The notes under the pieces are model-generated. The model saw only the letters and a list, made by a program, of their open reading frames with translations, made no database searches and was not told where the DNA came from. A DNA stretch of 64,000 nucleotides from Ampullimonas aquatilis (GTDB lineage: Bacteria; Pseudomonadota; Gammaproteobacteria; Burkholderiales; Burkholderiaceae_D): the NCBI RefSeq assembly GCF_049675895.1, contig NZ_CP183834.1:3286001-3350000 (forward strand), in the 5' to 3' direction. This document shows, piece after piece, positions 53,219-61,553 of this stretch (position 1 is the first letter of the stretch; the number at the start of each line of letters is the position of its first letter). Both the position numbers and the translations under genes were made by a program.

Positions 53219-54046
53219 TCAGGCCACCAGCGCTTCCAAACCGGCTGACAACTCTGCCAATGGCGGCATGTCACCCAGCACTACACTGGCTTTCAAGCCC
53301 AGCTTGGCGGCCACATCGATTGGAAAGGTCGCCGTGACTTCATCCTTGCTGAGCTGATTTTCATCGGCTCGCGCACGCCAGGCAGCCAGATGAATATGCG
53401 CGGCCACCGGATCAAATTCCTGCTGTTCCAAAGGTGATGGAAAAGCGCGAATGCTGCGTGCAAACACATCGGGAAACTTCCAGCGATTGGCCAGCTCGGC
53501 ACCGACGGCAGCGTAGTCATAGCCCAGCGAATTGCGCTCCACGTCCATGCGCCGTGAGTCCATGGGGCCGGCAATCTTGTCAATCTGCAGCGTTTGTTCC
53601 GGAATCGCGTTATGCATGACTAGTACACCAATTGCATGCATCAGGCTGGTGGTGAACACCAAATCGGCATTGGCATGTGTCTGCTTGGCCAGCCATTTGG
53701 CAGCGACTGCCGTATGCAGGCTATAACGCCAGAACTGCTTCAGATCAACACCTGGCATGCCTTTAAAGCCACCGGTCAGGCCGCTGCTGATCACCAAGGT
53801 ACGCACCGTCACAAAACCCAGCATCAGCACTGCATCATCGACGGTGGAAACCGTGCGTGACACATGGAAATACGCCGAGTTGGCCAGCCGCAGCAGCTTG
53901 GCGCTCAACACCTGATCGGTCTTGATGAGCTTGGTAATATCTTCAACCGTCACATCTTCGTTATTGAAACTGCTAATCAATTCTTGCACAACGGCGGGTA
54001 TGGTTGGCAGGGTCTGAGCATGGTCAAACAATTTGTCCAGATTCAT
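53219..54046 (-). CDS. HDOD domain signalling protein
   Basis: 275 residues, almost entirely one HDOD domain (about 8-205): LFDHAQTLPTIPAVVQELISSFNNED at the start, AKLLRLANSAYFHVSRTVSTVDDAVLMLG in the middle and LHTAVAAKWLAKQ later. HDOD proteins are HD-fold relatives without the catalytic metal site and act as scaffolds in motility, stress or cyclic-di-GMP signalling. No partner domain is fused. A good GGAGAG site precedes the start. Its target is not indicated by neighbours. Confidence 0.88.
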   Translation of the reverse strand: MNLDKLFDHAQTLPTIPAVVQELISSFNNEDVTVEDITKLIKTDQVLSAKLLRLANSAYFHVSRTVSTVDDAVLMLGFVTVRTLVISSGLTGGFKGMPGVDLKQFWRYSLHTAVAAKWLAKQTHANADLVFTTSLMHAIGVLVMHNAIPEQTLQIDKIAGPMDSRRMDVERNSLGYDYAAVGAELANRWKFPDVFARSIRAFPSPLEQQEFDPVAAHIHLAAWRARADENQLSKDEVTATFPIDVAAKLGLKASVVLGDMPPLAELSAGLEALVA

Positions 54047-54322
54047 AGTCTCTCCTTATGGTTGGTAGATAGCACTACCTTTTCTTCTACGGCTGGCTTT
54101 TCTGAAAGCTGAGTTCATTCATGCAAAATTATTCCGCTTCAAGAAACTTTAAGGAACGACCACTATGCCGTCGCACCTAATCGAGCTAGGTGATTTACCT
54201 TGATGCTCATTGCAAACCGCTAGCCAAACACGGACAGATTGACCATACTGCCAGGCAGTAAGTCTTTTTTGCCCGCTGTCTGACCGTTCCTATCTTTATT
54301 TTTCGCAGAATTTTTTATTTTC

Positions 54323-55039
54323 ATGACAACCGCTACCAAAGTCCTGATCGTGGATGATGATCAGGCCATTCGCGAATTGCTGTCCAGCTATCTGCAAAAT
54401 TATCAGATCGACGCGCAAGCTGTCGCCGATGGCACTGCCATGTGGCAGGCGCTGGAACAACAGGTGTTTGACCTGATCATCCTTGACCTGATGCTACCCG
54501 GTGAAGATGGCTTGAGCCTGTGCCGGCAATTACGGCAACGCAATAATCTGCCCATCATCATGCTCACCGCCCGCGGTGAAGCCACCGACAAAATCGTCGG
54601 GCTTGAACTGGGTGCCGATGATTACATCGTCAAACCTTTTGAACCACGCGAAATCGTGGCACGCATCAACACTATCTTGCGACGTACGCGTCATCAGGAT
54701 GCACCTGGCAAGAAGCCTGGCAAAGACATCGTTCACTTTGAAGGCTGGCAGCTCAATCGCACTACCCGTCAGCTCACCACCAGCGATGGCATGGTGGTGC
54801 CCTTGTCCAATGCCGAGTTTCGCCTGCTCTGGGTTTTTATTGAGCACCCGCAACAAGTACTGGATCGTGATCAATTGATGGATGCCGCCCGCGGGCGCAC
54901 CACCGAAGCCTTTGATCGCAGTATTGATCTGCTCGTTTCGCGGGTGCGGCAAAAGCTGGCCGACAATCCCAAGTCACCGGCACTCATCAAGACCATCCGT
55001 GGCGAGGGTTATTTATTTGATGCGCGCGTGCAATCATGA
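54323..55039 (+). CDS. OmpR-family response regulator
   Basis: 238 residues: receiver domain (1-120) with acidic pocket DDD at 11-13, phosphoacceptor aspartate 55 in LIILDLMLPG, Thr in MLTARGE and Lys in DDYIVKPFEPRE; then an OmpR/PhoB winged-helix domain (VPLSNAEFRLLWVFIEHPQQVLDRDQLMD...VSRVRQKL). It overlaps the kinase gene by four bases (ATGA), so the two form a pair. Upstream, 54246-54258 is a 13-base dyad ACTGCCAGGCAGT followed by a T-run, a possible operator or terminator. Confidence 0.94.
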   Translation: MTTATKVLIVDDDQAIRELLSSYLQNYQIDAQAVADGTAMWQALEQQVFDLIILDLMLPGEDGLSLCRQLRQRNNLPIIMLTARGEATDKIVGLELGADDYIVKPFEPREIVARINTILRRTRHQDAPGKKPGKDIVHFEGWQLNRTTRQLTTSDGMVVPLSNAEFRLLWVFIEHPQQVLDRDQLMDAARGRTTEAFDRSIDLLVSRVRQKLADNPKSPALIKTIRGEGYLFDARVQS

Positions 55040-56112
55040 AAAAACTGTTACCCGACACCCTCTTTGCGCGCCTCTTTGGCCTGGTATTCATTGCTTTGCT
55101 CACCAGCCACCTCCTCACCTGGCTGGTACTGAGAAATCTGCCTGACAGGCGTCATCATGAGCCACCACCCATGATGAACCAGCAAGAACATCGTCCACCA
55201 CCGCCCGATTGGCGACCCGATCAAGGTGAACCACCACCACCGCCCGAACACTTGCGAACCTTTCTGCTGATTCAGCTCATCCAGTTCATTGCCCTGGCAT
55301 TGGCGGCCTGGTTTGGCAGCAAGATGATCGCCAGACCGATCAAGGATCTATCCCAAGGTGCCGCACGTCTGGCCGATAATCTGAATGATCCGCCACTGGC
55401 AGAAAGCGGCCCGCAGGAAGCACGTGAAGCCGCCCGTGCGTTTAATCACATGCAAGAAAAAGTACGCTTTCAGCTTGAAGCGCGAGCGCGCTTTCTGGCC
55501 GCGGTATCCCATGATTTGCGCACACCGCTGACGCGGATGAAACTGCGCCTTGAGCAACCCGATCAGACACCCGATACGGGCAAACTGCGCAGCGATATTG
55601 ATGAAATGGCCGCCATGCTGGATGCCACCCTGCAATATCTGCGCGGTGAGCTGCAAACCGAAAACTGGCAAAAACTGGACTTGATGGCACTCCTGGAAAC
55701 CCTTGCTGACAACGAACGTGACAACGGCCATCATGTGAGCATCAATGGCCTTGTCCAGCCAATCATGGCCTTGCCACAAACCTTGCAGCGCTGCCTGACC
55801 AATCTGTTGGAAAACGCCCTGCGCTATGGTGAGACTGCCGAAATCAGCGTGTACGAGCAGGCCAGCCAGGTTGTCATTGAAATTCGCGATCATGGCCCGG
55901 GCATTCCCGAAAACCAGATGGTACAAGTCTTTGAGCCCTTTGTACGCCTGGAACAATCACGCAATCGTCACACCGGTGGGGTTGGTCTTGGCCTGTCCAT
56001 TGCGCGTGATGCAGTCAAACGGCATGGCGGCCATTTGACACTGCGCAACGTCGTGGGCGGCCAGGGATTGATTGCCAGCGTCACCTTGCCACACAAGCAG
56101 CCACAGCCTTGA
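55036..56112 (+). CDS. EnvZ-type sensor histidine kinase with Pro/His-rich periplasmic loop
   Basis: 358 residues. Transmembrane helices at about 11-32 and 75-95 flank a short periplasmic loop (33-74) of low complexity: RRHHEPPPMMNQQEHRPPPPDW followed by RPDQGEPPPPPEHL. HAMP (96-148), HisKA with His159 in AAVSHDLRTPLTRMKL, and HATPase (NLLENALRYG, DHGPGIP, GGVGLGLSIA) complete it. The loop is too small for a folded sensor domain; its histidines, methionines and acidic residues suggest metal or polyelectrolyte sensing, which is inference. The next gene encodes an EF-hand protein. Confidence 0.94.
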   Translation: MKKLLPDTLFARLFGLVFIALLTSHLLTWLVLRNLPDRRHHEPPPMMNQQEHRPPPPDWRPDQGEPPPPPEHLRTFLLIQLIQFIALALAAWFGSKMIARPIKDLSQGAARLADNLNDPPLAESGPQEAREAARAFNHMQEKVRFQLEARARFLAAVSHDLRTPLTRMKLRLEQPDQTPDTGKLRSDIDEMAAMLDATLQYLRGELQTENWQKLDLMALLETLADNERDNGHHVSINGLVQPIMALPQTLQRCLTNLLENALRYGETAEISVYEQASQVVIEIRDHGPGIPENQMVQVFEPFVRLEQSRNRHTGGVGLGLSIARDAVKRHGGHLTLRNVVGGQGLIASVTLPHKQPQP

Positions 56113-56351
56113 AAAAAATCTGATAAACCGGCTTGGTGTGAGTAAATGCACAGTGCCACGGCCAATATGTCAAATCCGATACAAAGCTGAAACAAGCCAC
56201 TTACACCCAAGCGTTACAGTCAACCTGCCTCCCCAAAGGCTTGTGTCCATGCCGGGCACACTTGGTTTTACCTAACCTTGGGCGAGTCTGGTTTGCCGGT
56301 GTCCTCCCAGCCCGGTTGACTGGCTCGCCTATCTTTTTCAAGGAGTACGCG

Positions 56352-57080
56352 ATGAGTAGCATTAGCAGCATCAATGCATCCGTCTCGGCGAGTAGCTATG
56401 GTCACATGAAGCGCCCGCCCAAGCCTGATGCCAGCACCATGACCAATGAGGTATTTGCCAAACTGGATACCAAAAATCAAGGCTATCTGACCAAAGATGA
56501 TCTGCAGTCAGCCCTTGGCAGCAGTGCTGACAGTAGCAGCAGTAGTCAGGTGGACGCCCTCTTCAAGACCATGGATAGCAATGAAGATGGCCAGATCAGC
56601 AAAGACGAAATGAGCAGCAGTCTGAAAAAGATCACCGAGGATCTGGACAGCCAGATGGCGTATGTAGGCGCCCAAGGCACCGGTGGCATGAATGGTATGC
56701 CACCCGGTCAAGGTATGCCACCACCACCCGGTGATGATGCCGGTCTGGATAAAAGCCAGCTCAGCAAGATGGCCGGTGATGCCAGCAGCAGCGGCAATAC
56801 CCAACAGGCCAGTGATCTGAATAGCCTAGTACAGTCTTTTGACAAGGCCGACACTGACAAAGATGGCAAGGTCAGTTTCAAGGAAGCGATGGCCTTCAAG
56901 GAGTCCCAATCAGGTTCGACGTCAAGTCAGTCAGGCAACACGACGGCTCAATCCACCACCAGCCAGAATAGTTCGGTGGAACAGGATAGCCAGCTCTTGC
57001 AGCGGATGCTCGACATGGTGGCCAAATATACGGCTTCGTATGACGCCAAGCTCACCAGCAGCTTGTCGTTGACAGCCTGA
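56352..57080 (+). CDS. EF-hand calcium-binding protein
   Basis: 242 residues from ATG at 56352, with AAGGAG six bases upstream. Canonical EF-hand loops are DSNEDGQISKDE and DTDKDGKVSFKE; an earlier DTKNQGYLTKDD is a third, probably weaker, loop. Between them lies a Gly/Met/Pro stretch (GMNGMPPGQGMPPPPGDD) and Ser-rich linkers; the C-terminal quarter is Ser/Thr/Gln-rich. No signal peptide is seen, although the N-terminus (MSSISSINASVSASSYG) is Ser-rich like those of flagellar or type III export substrates. It follows a two-component pair by 239 bases and may be their target. Confidence 0.85.
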   Translation: MSSISSINASVSASSYGHMKRPPKPDASTMTNEVFAKLDTKNQGYLTKDDLQSALGSSADSSSSSQVDALFKTMDSNEDGQISKDEMSSSLKKITEDLDSQMAYVGAQGTGGMNGMPPGQGMPPPPGDDAGLDKSQLSKMAGDASSSGNTQQASDLNSLVQSFDKADTDKDGKVSFKEAMAFKESQSGSTSSQSGNTTAQSTTSQNSSVEQDSQLLQRMLDMVAKYTASYDAKLTSSLSLTA

Positions 57081-57351
57081 TAAGACCGACTGATCGCACA
57101 ACAGGAACCCGAGTCGACTCAAGTTGGCCAAATAGCGAAAGTCTGTCAGAACGCTGAAATCATTCAGCCAGATGCATTGAACGCGCTAATGAATCAAGCG
57201 CTCATCAAACCAGGTAGAGAAGAAAAACGGACGGGTCTTACTGGTAAAGATAAAGCCTGTTTATTGGTCAGCCAAACCAGCCTGGCTGTGTTCCCTGATC
57301 ATCGGCCCCGCCAAAACTGCTATCAAGTAAAAGCGCGTATTACCCCGCTGC

Positions 57352-57705
57352 CTAACATGCGCACATCAGTGTGACAAAGGCACTCATCAGGTCGGGGATA
57401 TCACGCAAGGGCTGCAAACCAGCACGCGATGCCGCCGCAGCCTGCGCACCCAGACGCATCAGACCACCGGCATGATCAATCTCATCACAATGCCACATAC
57501 CCGCAAAATTGCGCACCCAATAACCCTTGATGAAATTATGAGCCTGGTCAAATAGCTGCAGCGAGATTCTGTTGCCCTGATATTGCACACCCACATAATG
57601 CCGTGTGGCATCGGACACGATCCGATCAATCTGACCATGCCTACCATAGACGATGGTGGCAGCAGATTGCGGTTCAAAATCAATCAATTCGTGGATGTCC
57701 AGCAT
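57352..57705 (-). CDS. Hypothetical protein
   Basis: 117 residues (MLDIHELIDFEPQSAATIVY...). It looks like a small soluble beta-rich protein: FEPQSAATIVYGRHGQIDRIVSDATRHYVGVQYQGNRISLQLF could form a short barrel, followed by an alpha segment. No family is recognised. It lies alone between the EF-hand gene (271 bases away, with no gene seen between) and the histidine kinase operon. No clear ribosome-binding site precedes the ATG. Confidence 0.55.
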   Translation of the reverse strand: MLDIHELIDFEPQSAATIVYGRHGQIDRIVSDATRHYVGVQYQGNRISLQLFDQAHNFIKGYWVRNFAGMWHCDEIDHAGGLMRLGAQAAAASRAGLQPLRDIPDLMSAFVTLMCAC

Positions 57706-57868
57706 GGGCGTTCAACCGAGGGTGATGGTTTTTACTTAGAAGAGAGAACGAATTTAACGAGAATTTGCATTTCCAGCCATCCCCCAATCACGGTATATTG
57801 CACCACACCAAGATTGCGACGATATTGACCCAGAACAAAGGGTATACCCTTAATTAATTTGATTTTCA

Positions 57869-57904
57869 GGTGAGTATATTAAAAAATAGGTATTCTCAAG
57901 TGCT
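57869..57904 (-). repeat. 3'-end element, copy E
   Basis: Twenty bases after the histidine kinase stop. In gene sense: GCTATATATATAGC palindrome, GCACTTGAG, then AATATACTCACC. AATAGG and CCTATT followed by TTTT form an outer stem, so this copy can act as a terminator. A perfect 14-base palindrome AAGGGTATACCCTT lies at 57838-57851. Confidence 0.5.
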
Positions 57905-57924
57905 ATATATATAGCCTATTATTT

Positions 57925-59934
57925 TTACTGCCCAGTAGTATTTATCCGATTGAGCGGCAATCTGATAGTGACCACCGTACCATTTGTATTGGATTGAAAA
58001 CTCACCTCGGCATCGAGTTTTTCCGCCCGGTAACGAATATTGGCCAAACCATGGCCTTTATTCATCTTGCGCATGGCGGTCGAAATACTGGCATCAAATG
58101 CCTTGACCGTGCCTTCCGAATAAAAACCCTTGCCGTTGTCGCTGATGTGAATGCCGACCCATTTTTCAGATTCAGTCACTTCCAGACGAATCAAGGTGGC
58201 CTTGGCGTGTTTGAGAATGTTGGTAAACACTTCCTGCACAATCCGCAAAAAGTGCAAGACCGACTGCGCATCGAGCCAATCCAGCGGACGCACATTGTCG
58301 ACCTCCCATTGCAGGGCTATTCCGGCAGCATCCAGGCGTCGCTCAATCCGATAACGAAAGGTGCCAAGCACGGTGAGCAGATCATGTTCATTGATTTCGA
58401 GCGAATCAATCGCCAGACGCAGATCATCCAGTGAATCATTGATCCACTGCTCCGCTTCCAGCACGGCCTCCTGCTTGTGATTTTCCAGCAGCTCGGGCTG
58501 GATATTGCGTGGCTCGTTGACGCGCCGAACCGCATCCAGTGCTGCCAGCAAATGCGAACCCAGGCCGTCATGCAAATCACGCATGATGCGGTTACGCTCG
58601 TCAAGCATGGCGTTTTCTTTTTGAATCTCACCCAAGCGCACATAGTTGCTCTTGAGTTGTGCCTCACGCTCCAGCACTCGCGACTCCAATGTTTGATTGA
58701 GCGCTTCGTTATTGTCGAGCACGTTCACAAAACGGCGCACCATCATGTAGGCCACCACCACAAAGAAAAACAGACCACCATAATGTGCCAGGTAAATTGC
58801 CTCAAAACCAAACACACCGGCCAACGTCAGATTGTCGTGCAGCAGCAAGCCGATCAGGGTCAGATACATCAACGCGTACAGCACATTTTCCGTAGTCGGC
58901 TTTTTCCAGGCGTTATAAATCAGGATGCCCTGCATGCTTAAAATAAATGGCGCGCCACAGGCAAACATGATGGATAGCGAGGGATAGGGAGAGCCGGACC
59001 ACCACACACCCAGCGTACCCACAATGGAAATGGCCCAGATACCTGCCTCGAAAAAACGCATGATGCGGCTTTGGGTAAGCTTGAGGTCATGCAGAAAAAA
59101 CAACGCCGTCAGCGCCAGAAACCAGGCATTGCCACTATGCAAAAAGACTTCCATCATCCAGACGATGCCCTCGTCTTTGCTCGGCAAGTCCAGCACCAGA
59201 TAATGCAGATTACGGATCGCCCAGAAAAAACCGCCAATCCCCAAGAACAGATAACCCTTGGTTTCGGGACGACGTCGCAACCACCATAACACCAGAATGT
59301 AGATGGACGTTGCGCACATGATGATGCTGGTGATCAGCACCCCTGTATTCTGCAACAGGCTACGTTTCATAAACTGAGGGCGTAGTGAGTCCTGATCACC
59401 CAGCCGGATAATGCCCAGACCACCATCGGGTCGAATCGGAGAGTAAATGCGCACCAGCAGTTCATTGTCGCCAGAGTGCAATAAGGTGGCTGGCAATGGG
59501 AAAAAGAACGGCACTTCACCATGACGTGATACCGGTGCCGTCATGCGTCCGCCACTATGGATCAGACCACCATTAAGAAAAAACTCGCCATTGGCGCGCA
59601 AGCGTGGCAAGTAAACCCATATTTGCGTGTCTATGGGCAGACTCTCATGACGCAGCCCTTCGACGATTTCATCGTAATAAAAATGCAGGCGATACCAGCC
59701 ATAACCGGCCTGCTTGTAGTCACGACCGCGCCATGAATCTGGCAATGTCACCGCCATCATGCCTGGTGGACTCGCACCATTGGCAAAGTCGGCAGCACTC
59801 AGCTGTCCTTGTGCATCGGCAATAAACTCGGCACTGGTCAGGTGACATTCCAGTGCCTGGGCAGGTAGCGTCAAACACAGTAAAAAACTCAATAAAAACT
59901 TAAGCAGTGTTTGCACCTGGATCATTAACCGCAT
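57925..59934 (-). CDS. 7TM-type sensor histidine kinase (NarL-family partner)
   Basis: 669 residues from ATG at 59934; in-frame ATGs upstream overlap the regulator gene. A signal peptide (LLKFLLSFLLCLTLPAQALE) is followed by a periplasmic beta domain (about 30-190), seven or so membrane helices (about 195-405), a coiled coil (408-440) and a HisKA_3 kinase with His455 in RIMRDLHDGLGSHLLAAL. The ATPase site has FTNILKHAKA, ISDNGKGF and GHGLANIRYRAE. The plan matches 7TMR-DISM receptors that sense extracellular ligands. It is last in an operon with the NarL-type regulator and a YiiX-like gene. Confidence 0.9.
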   Translation of the reverse strand: MRLMIQVQTLLKFLLSFLLCLTLPAQALECHLTSAEFIADAQGQLSAADFANGASPPGMMAVTLPDSWRGRDYKQAGYGWYRLHFYYDEIVEGLRHESLPIDTQIWVYLPRLRANGEFFLNGGLIHSGGRMTAPVSRHGEVPFFFPLPATLLHSGDNELLVRIYSPIRPDGGLGIIRLGDQDSLRPQFMKRSLLQNTGVLITSIIMCATSIYILVLWWLRRRPETKGYLFLGIGGFFWAIRNLHYLVLDLPSKDEGIVWMMEVFLHSGNAWFLALTALFFLHDLKLTQSRIMRFFEAGIWAISIVGTLGVWWSGSPYPSLSIMFACGAPFILSMQGILIYNAWKKPTTENVLYALMYLTLIGLLLHDNLTLAGVFGFEAIYLAHYGGLFFFVVVAYMMVRRFVNVLDNNEALNQTLESRVLEREAQLKSNYVRLGEIQKENAMLDERNRIMRDLHDGLGSHLLAALDAVRRVNEPRNIQPELLENHKQEAVLEAEQWINDSLDDLRLAIDSLEINEHDLLTVLGTFRYRIERRLDAAGIALQWEVDNVRPLDWLDAQSVLHFLRIVQEVFTNILKHAKATLIRLEVTESEKWVGIHISDNGKGFYSEGTVKAFDASISTAMRKMNKGHGLANIRYRAEKLDAEVSFQSNTNGTVVTIRLPLNRINTTGQ

Positions 59935-59971
59935 TGATTGAAAGTACACACGCAAAATGTTCAGCACCACT

Positions 59972-60745
59972 TCAGGAAGCCGCACCGTCATCATGATTTT
60001 TTTTGCGACGGTCGCGCGCCACAATACCGAAGCGCTGCGCTTCAGCCACCGCCTCGGCGCGCGAATGCACGGCCAGTTTGCGATAAATACTTTTGATGTG
60101 AGTCGCTACGGTATGGGTCGAGAGATTATTGCGACGGGCAATTTCGGGCGCGGTAAAGCCTTTGGCAATCAAGCCCAAAATATCAATTTCGCGCTCCGTC
60201 AATGCCAGTTGCACGCGTGCCGAATTGGGCAATGGCTCACTCGGCAGGCGGTCATCCTGCTCGGCCGACTTTCTTTGCAGCACCAGCAGACGCCGGGCTA
60301 TCGCCGGACTGATGGGTGAACCACCCGATAATAATTGCCGGATATGCTGGGCAATTTCTTCGGGTGTGCTGTCTTTGAGTACATAACCGGTCGCCCCGGC
60401 CTCAATGCTCTCCAGCACATGGGCCTCATCGCCAAACACGGTGATGACCATGCTCTCACTGTTTGGATGACGCCGATTGGCATAACGAATCACTTCGGTG
60501 CCCGACGCATCAGGCAAGCCCAGATCGACCAGCAGAACATCGGGCGTATTGTCATTGAGCCATTGCACTGCATCGGCGGCATTGGAGACCGATCCGGCCA
60601 ATAATAAATCGGCCTGGCTCTGGATATAGGAACCGATCCGGGCACGCGTTACCGGATCATCTTCCACCAATAAAATGCTGGCACGTTCCGGCAAGGCAGG
60701 ACTCGCGGAGATGGATTGGGGATTGGCAGGCACCATGAGCATCAT
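59972..60745 (-). CDS. NarL/LuxR-family response regulator
   Basis: 257 residues from ATG at 60745, which overlaps the stop of the YiiX-like gene (ATGA). After a ~20-residue leader, the receiver domain has EDD at 28-30, phosphoacceptor aspartate 74 in VLLVDLGLPDA, and YVLKDSTPEEI with the conserved lysine. A LuxR helix-turn-helix follows (LTEREIDILGLIAKGFTAPEIARRNNLSTHTVATHIKSIYRKL). It is the cognate regulator of the kinase 37 bases downstream. Confidence 0.94.
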   Translation of the reverse strand: MMLMVPANPQSISASPALPERASILLVEDDPVTRARIGSYIQSQADLLLAGSVSNAADAVQWLNDNTPDVLLVDLGLPDASGTEVIRYANRRHPNSESMVITVFGDEAHVLESIEAGATGYVLKDSTPEEIAQHIRQLLSGGSPISPAIARRLLVLQRKSAEQDDRLPSEPLPNSARVQLALTEREIDILGLIAKGFTAPEIARRNNLSTHTVATHIKSIYRKLAVHSRAEAVAEAQRFGIVARDRRKKNHDDGAAS

Positions 60746-61407
60746 TTGATCCGGGCAAGAAATTGGAGTTTGGGATGGGCCGCAATACAAAGCGGGCTGG
60801 CAATGCCACTGGGGCCCTTGTCAAAGGGCAAACCACAACAACTGAACACATGATCAACCAGCTCGGCACAGGTATAGGCGCTATTGTTATGACGACGATT
60901 GCGCACCTTTAAAAACAGACACAGACCGTTGATCACGATTTCACGATAATCATATTTATGCATGATGAGATCCATCACGCATTGCGCCAATTCCAAACGT
61001 TTTTCATCACTCAAAAAGTCGGGCTGCCAACTCGCAATCAGGGCCTTGCCGCGATAAGGCCGTTGTCCCGAATAAACACCCCTGGGACCATACTGGGACA
61101 GACGAAAAAAACGCACACCATAGAGCTCGACACTTTCCACCACAAACACCCGATCGAACTGCTCGACCCGCACCACAAATCCCACATGGCTGTACGGACA
61201 ATTGGTCAAGCGTCGAACCAGTCTGGAAATCCAGAAATCGCCCGAACTCAGCAACAAATCACCGGTCTGCAATTGCGGTCGGAGTGTGTCGTAATCAATA
61301 ACGTGCTGGTTTTCAATGTCCTGACGGCGCCAATATGCCAAACCACCCGCACTGTACAACCGAGCCATCATCTCCGCTGATCTTGTACTCATGTTGGACA
61401 CCATCAT
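60742..61407 (-). CDS. YiiX/YebB-like permuted papain-fold hydrolase
   Basis: 221 residues. The permuted NlpC/P60-like (DUF830) core is visible: LQTGDLLLSSG at the start, the catalytic histidine in NCPYSHVGFVVRVEQ and, C-terminal to it, the cysteine in SAYTCAELVDHVF, in the circularly permuted order. Members are cysteine hydrolases of amides or lipid esters, sometimes on peptidoglycan. No signal peptide or membrane segment is obvious. It is the first gene of an operon with a response regulator and kinase. Several ATGs near the start leave the exact N-terminus open. Confidence 0.82.
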   Translation of the reverse strand: MMVSNMSTRSAEMMARLYSAGGLAYWRRQDIENQHVIDYDTLRPQLQTGDLLLSSGDFWISRLVRRLTNCPYSHVGFVVRVEQFDRVFVVESVELYGVRFFRLSQYGPRGVYSGQRPYRGKALIASWQPDFLSDEKRLELAQCVMDLIMHKYDYREIVINGLCLFLKVRNRRHNNSAYTCAELVDHVFSCCGLPFDKGPSGIASPLCIAAHPKLQFLARIK

Positions 61408-61499
61408 TAATAAGATTGTCCAATTGTAAGAGCCTGATAGCCAACTGAAAAGGCTTTACCATACAAATATATCGCTGATCGCACTTTATTCAAAACGAA

Positions 61500-61541
61500 G
61501 GGGGTATATCAATAAATACACCTATCAAGTGCGTTAATTAA
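61500..61541 (-). repeat. 3'-end element, copy F
   Basis: Twelve bases after the lemA stop. In gene sense: ATTAATTAACGCACTT, then 19 bases, then ATACCCCC. GGTGTAT and ATATACC form a 7-bp stem (one G-T). The spacing between the two boxes is identical to copy A. Confidence 0.55.
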
Positions 61542-61553
61542 TGGCCTCAAAAA

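Noticed and set aside
54060..54322. A riboswitch upstream of the OmpR-type regulator
   Set aside because: Two small dyads (54190-54215 and 54246-54258) are visible but no known aptamer core; left as a possible operator or terminator.
57177..57374. A 65-codon plus-strand frame after the EF-hand gene
   Set aside because: Weak start context, overlaps the end of the opposite-strand gene, composition not protein-like.
35263..61541. The repeated 3'-end elements as integron attC sites
   Set aside because: Core sites of the form GTTRRRY/RYYYAAC with paired inner boxes are not present, adjoining genes are housekeeping and on both strands, and no integrase is seen.
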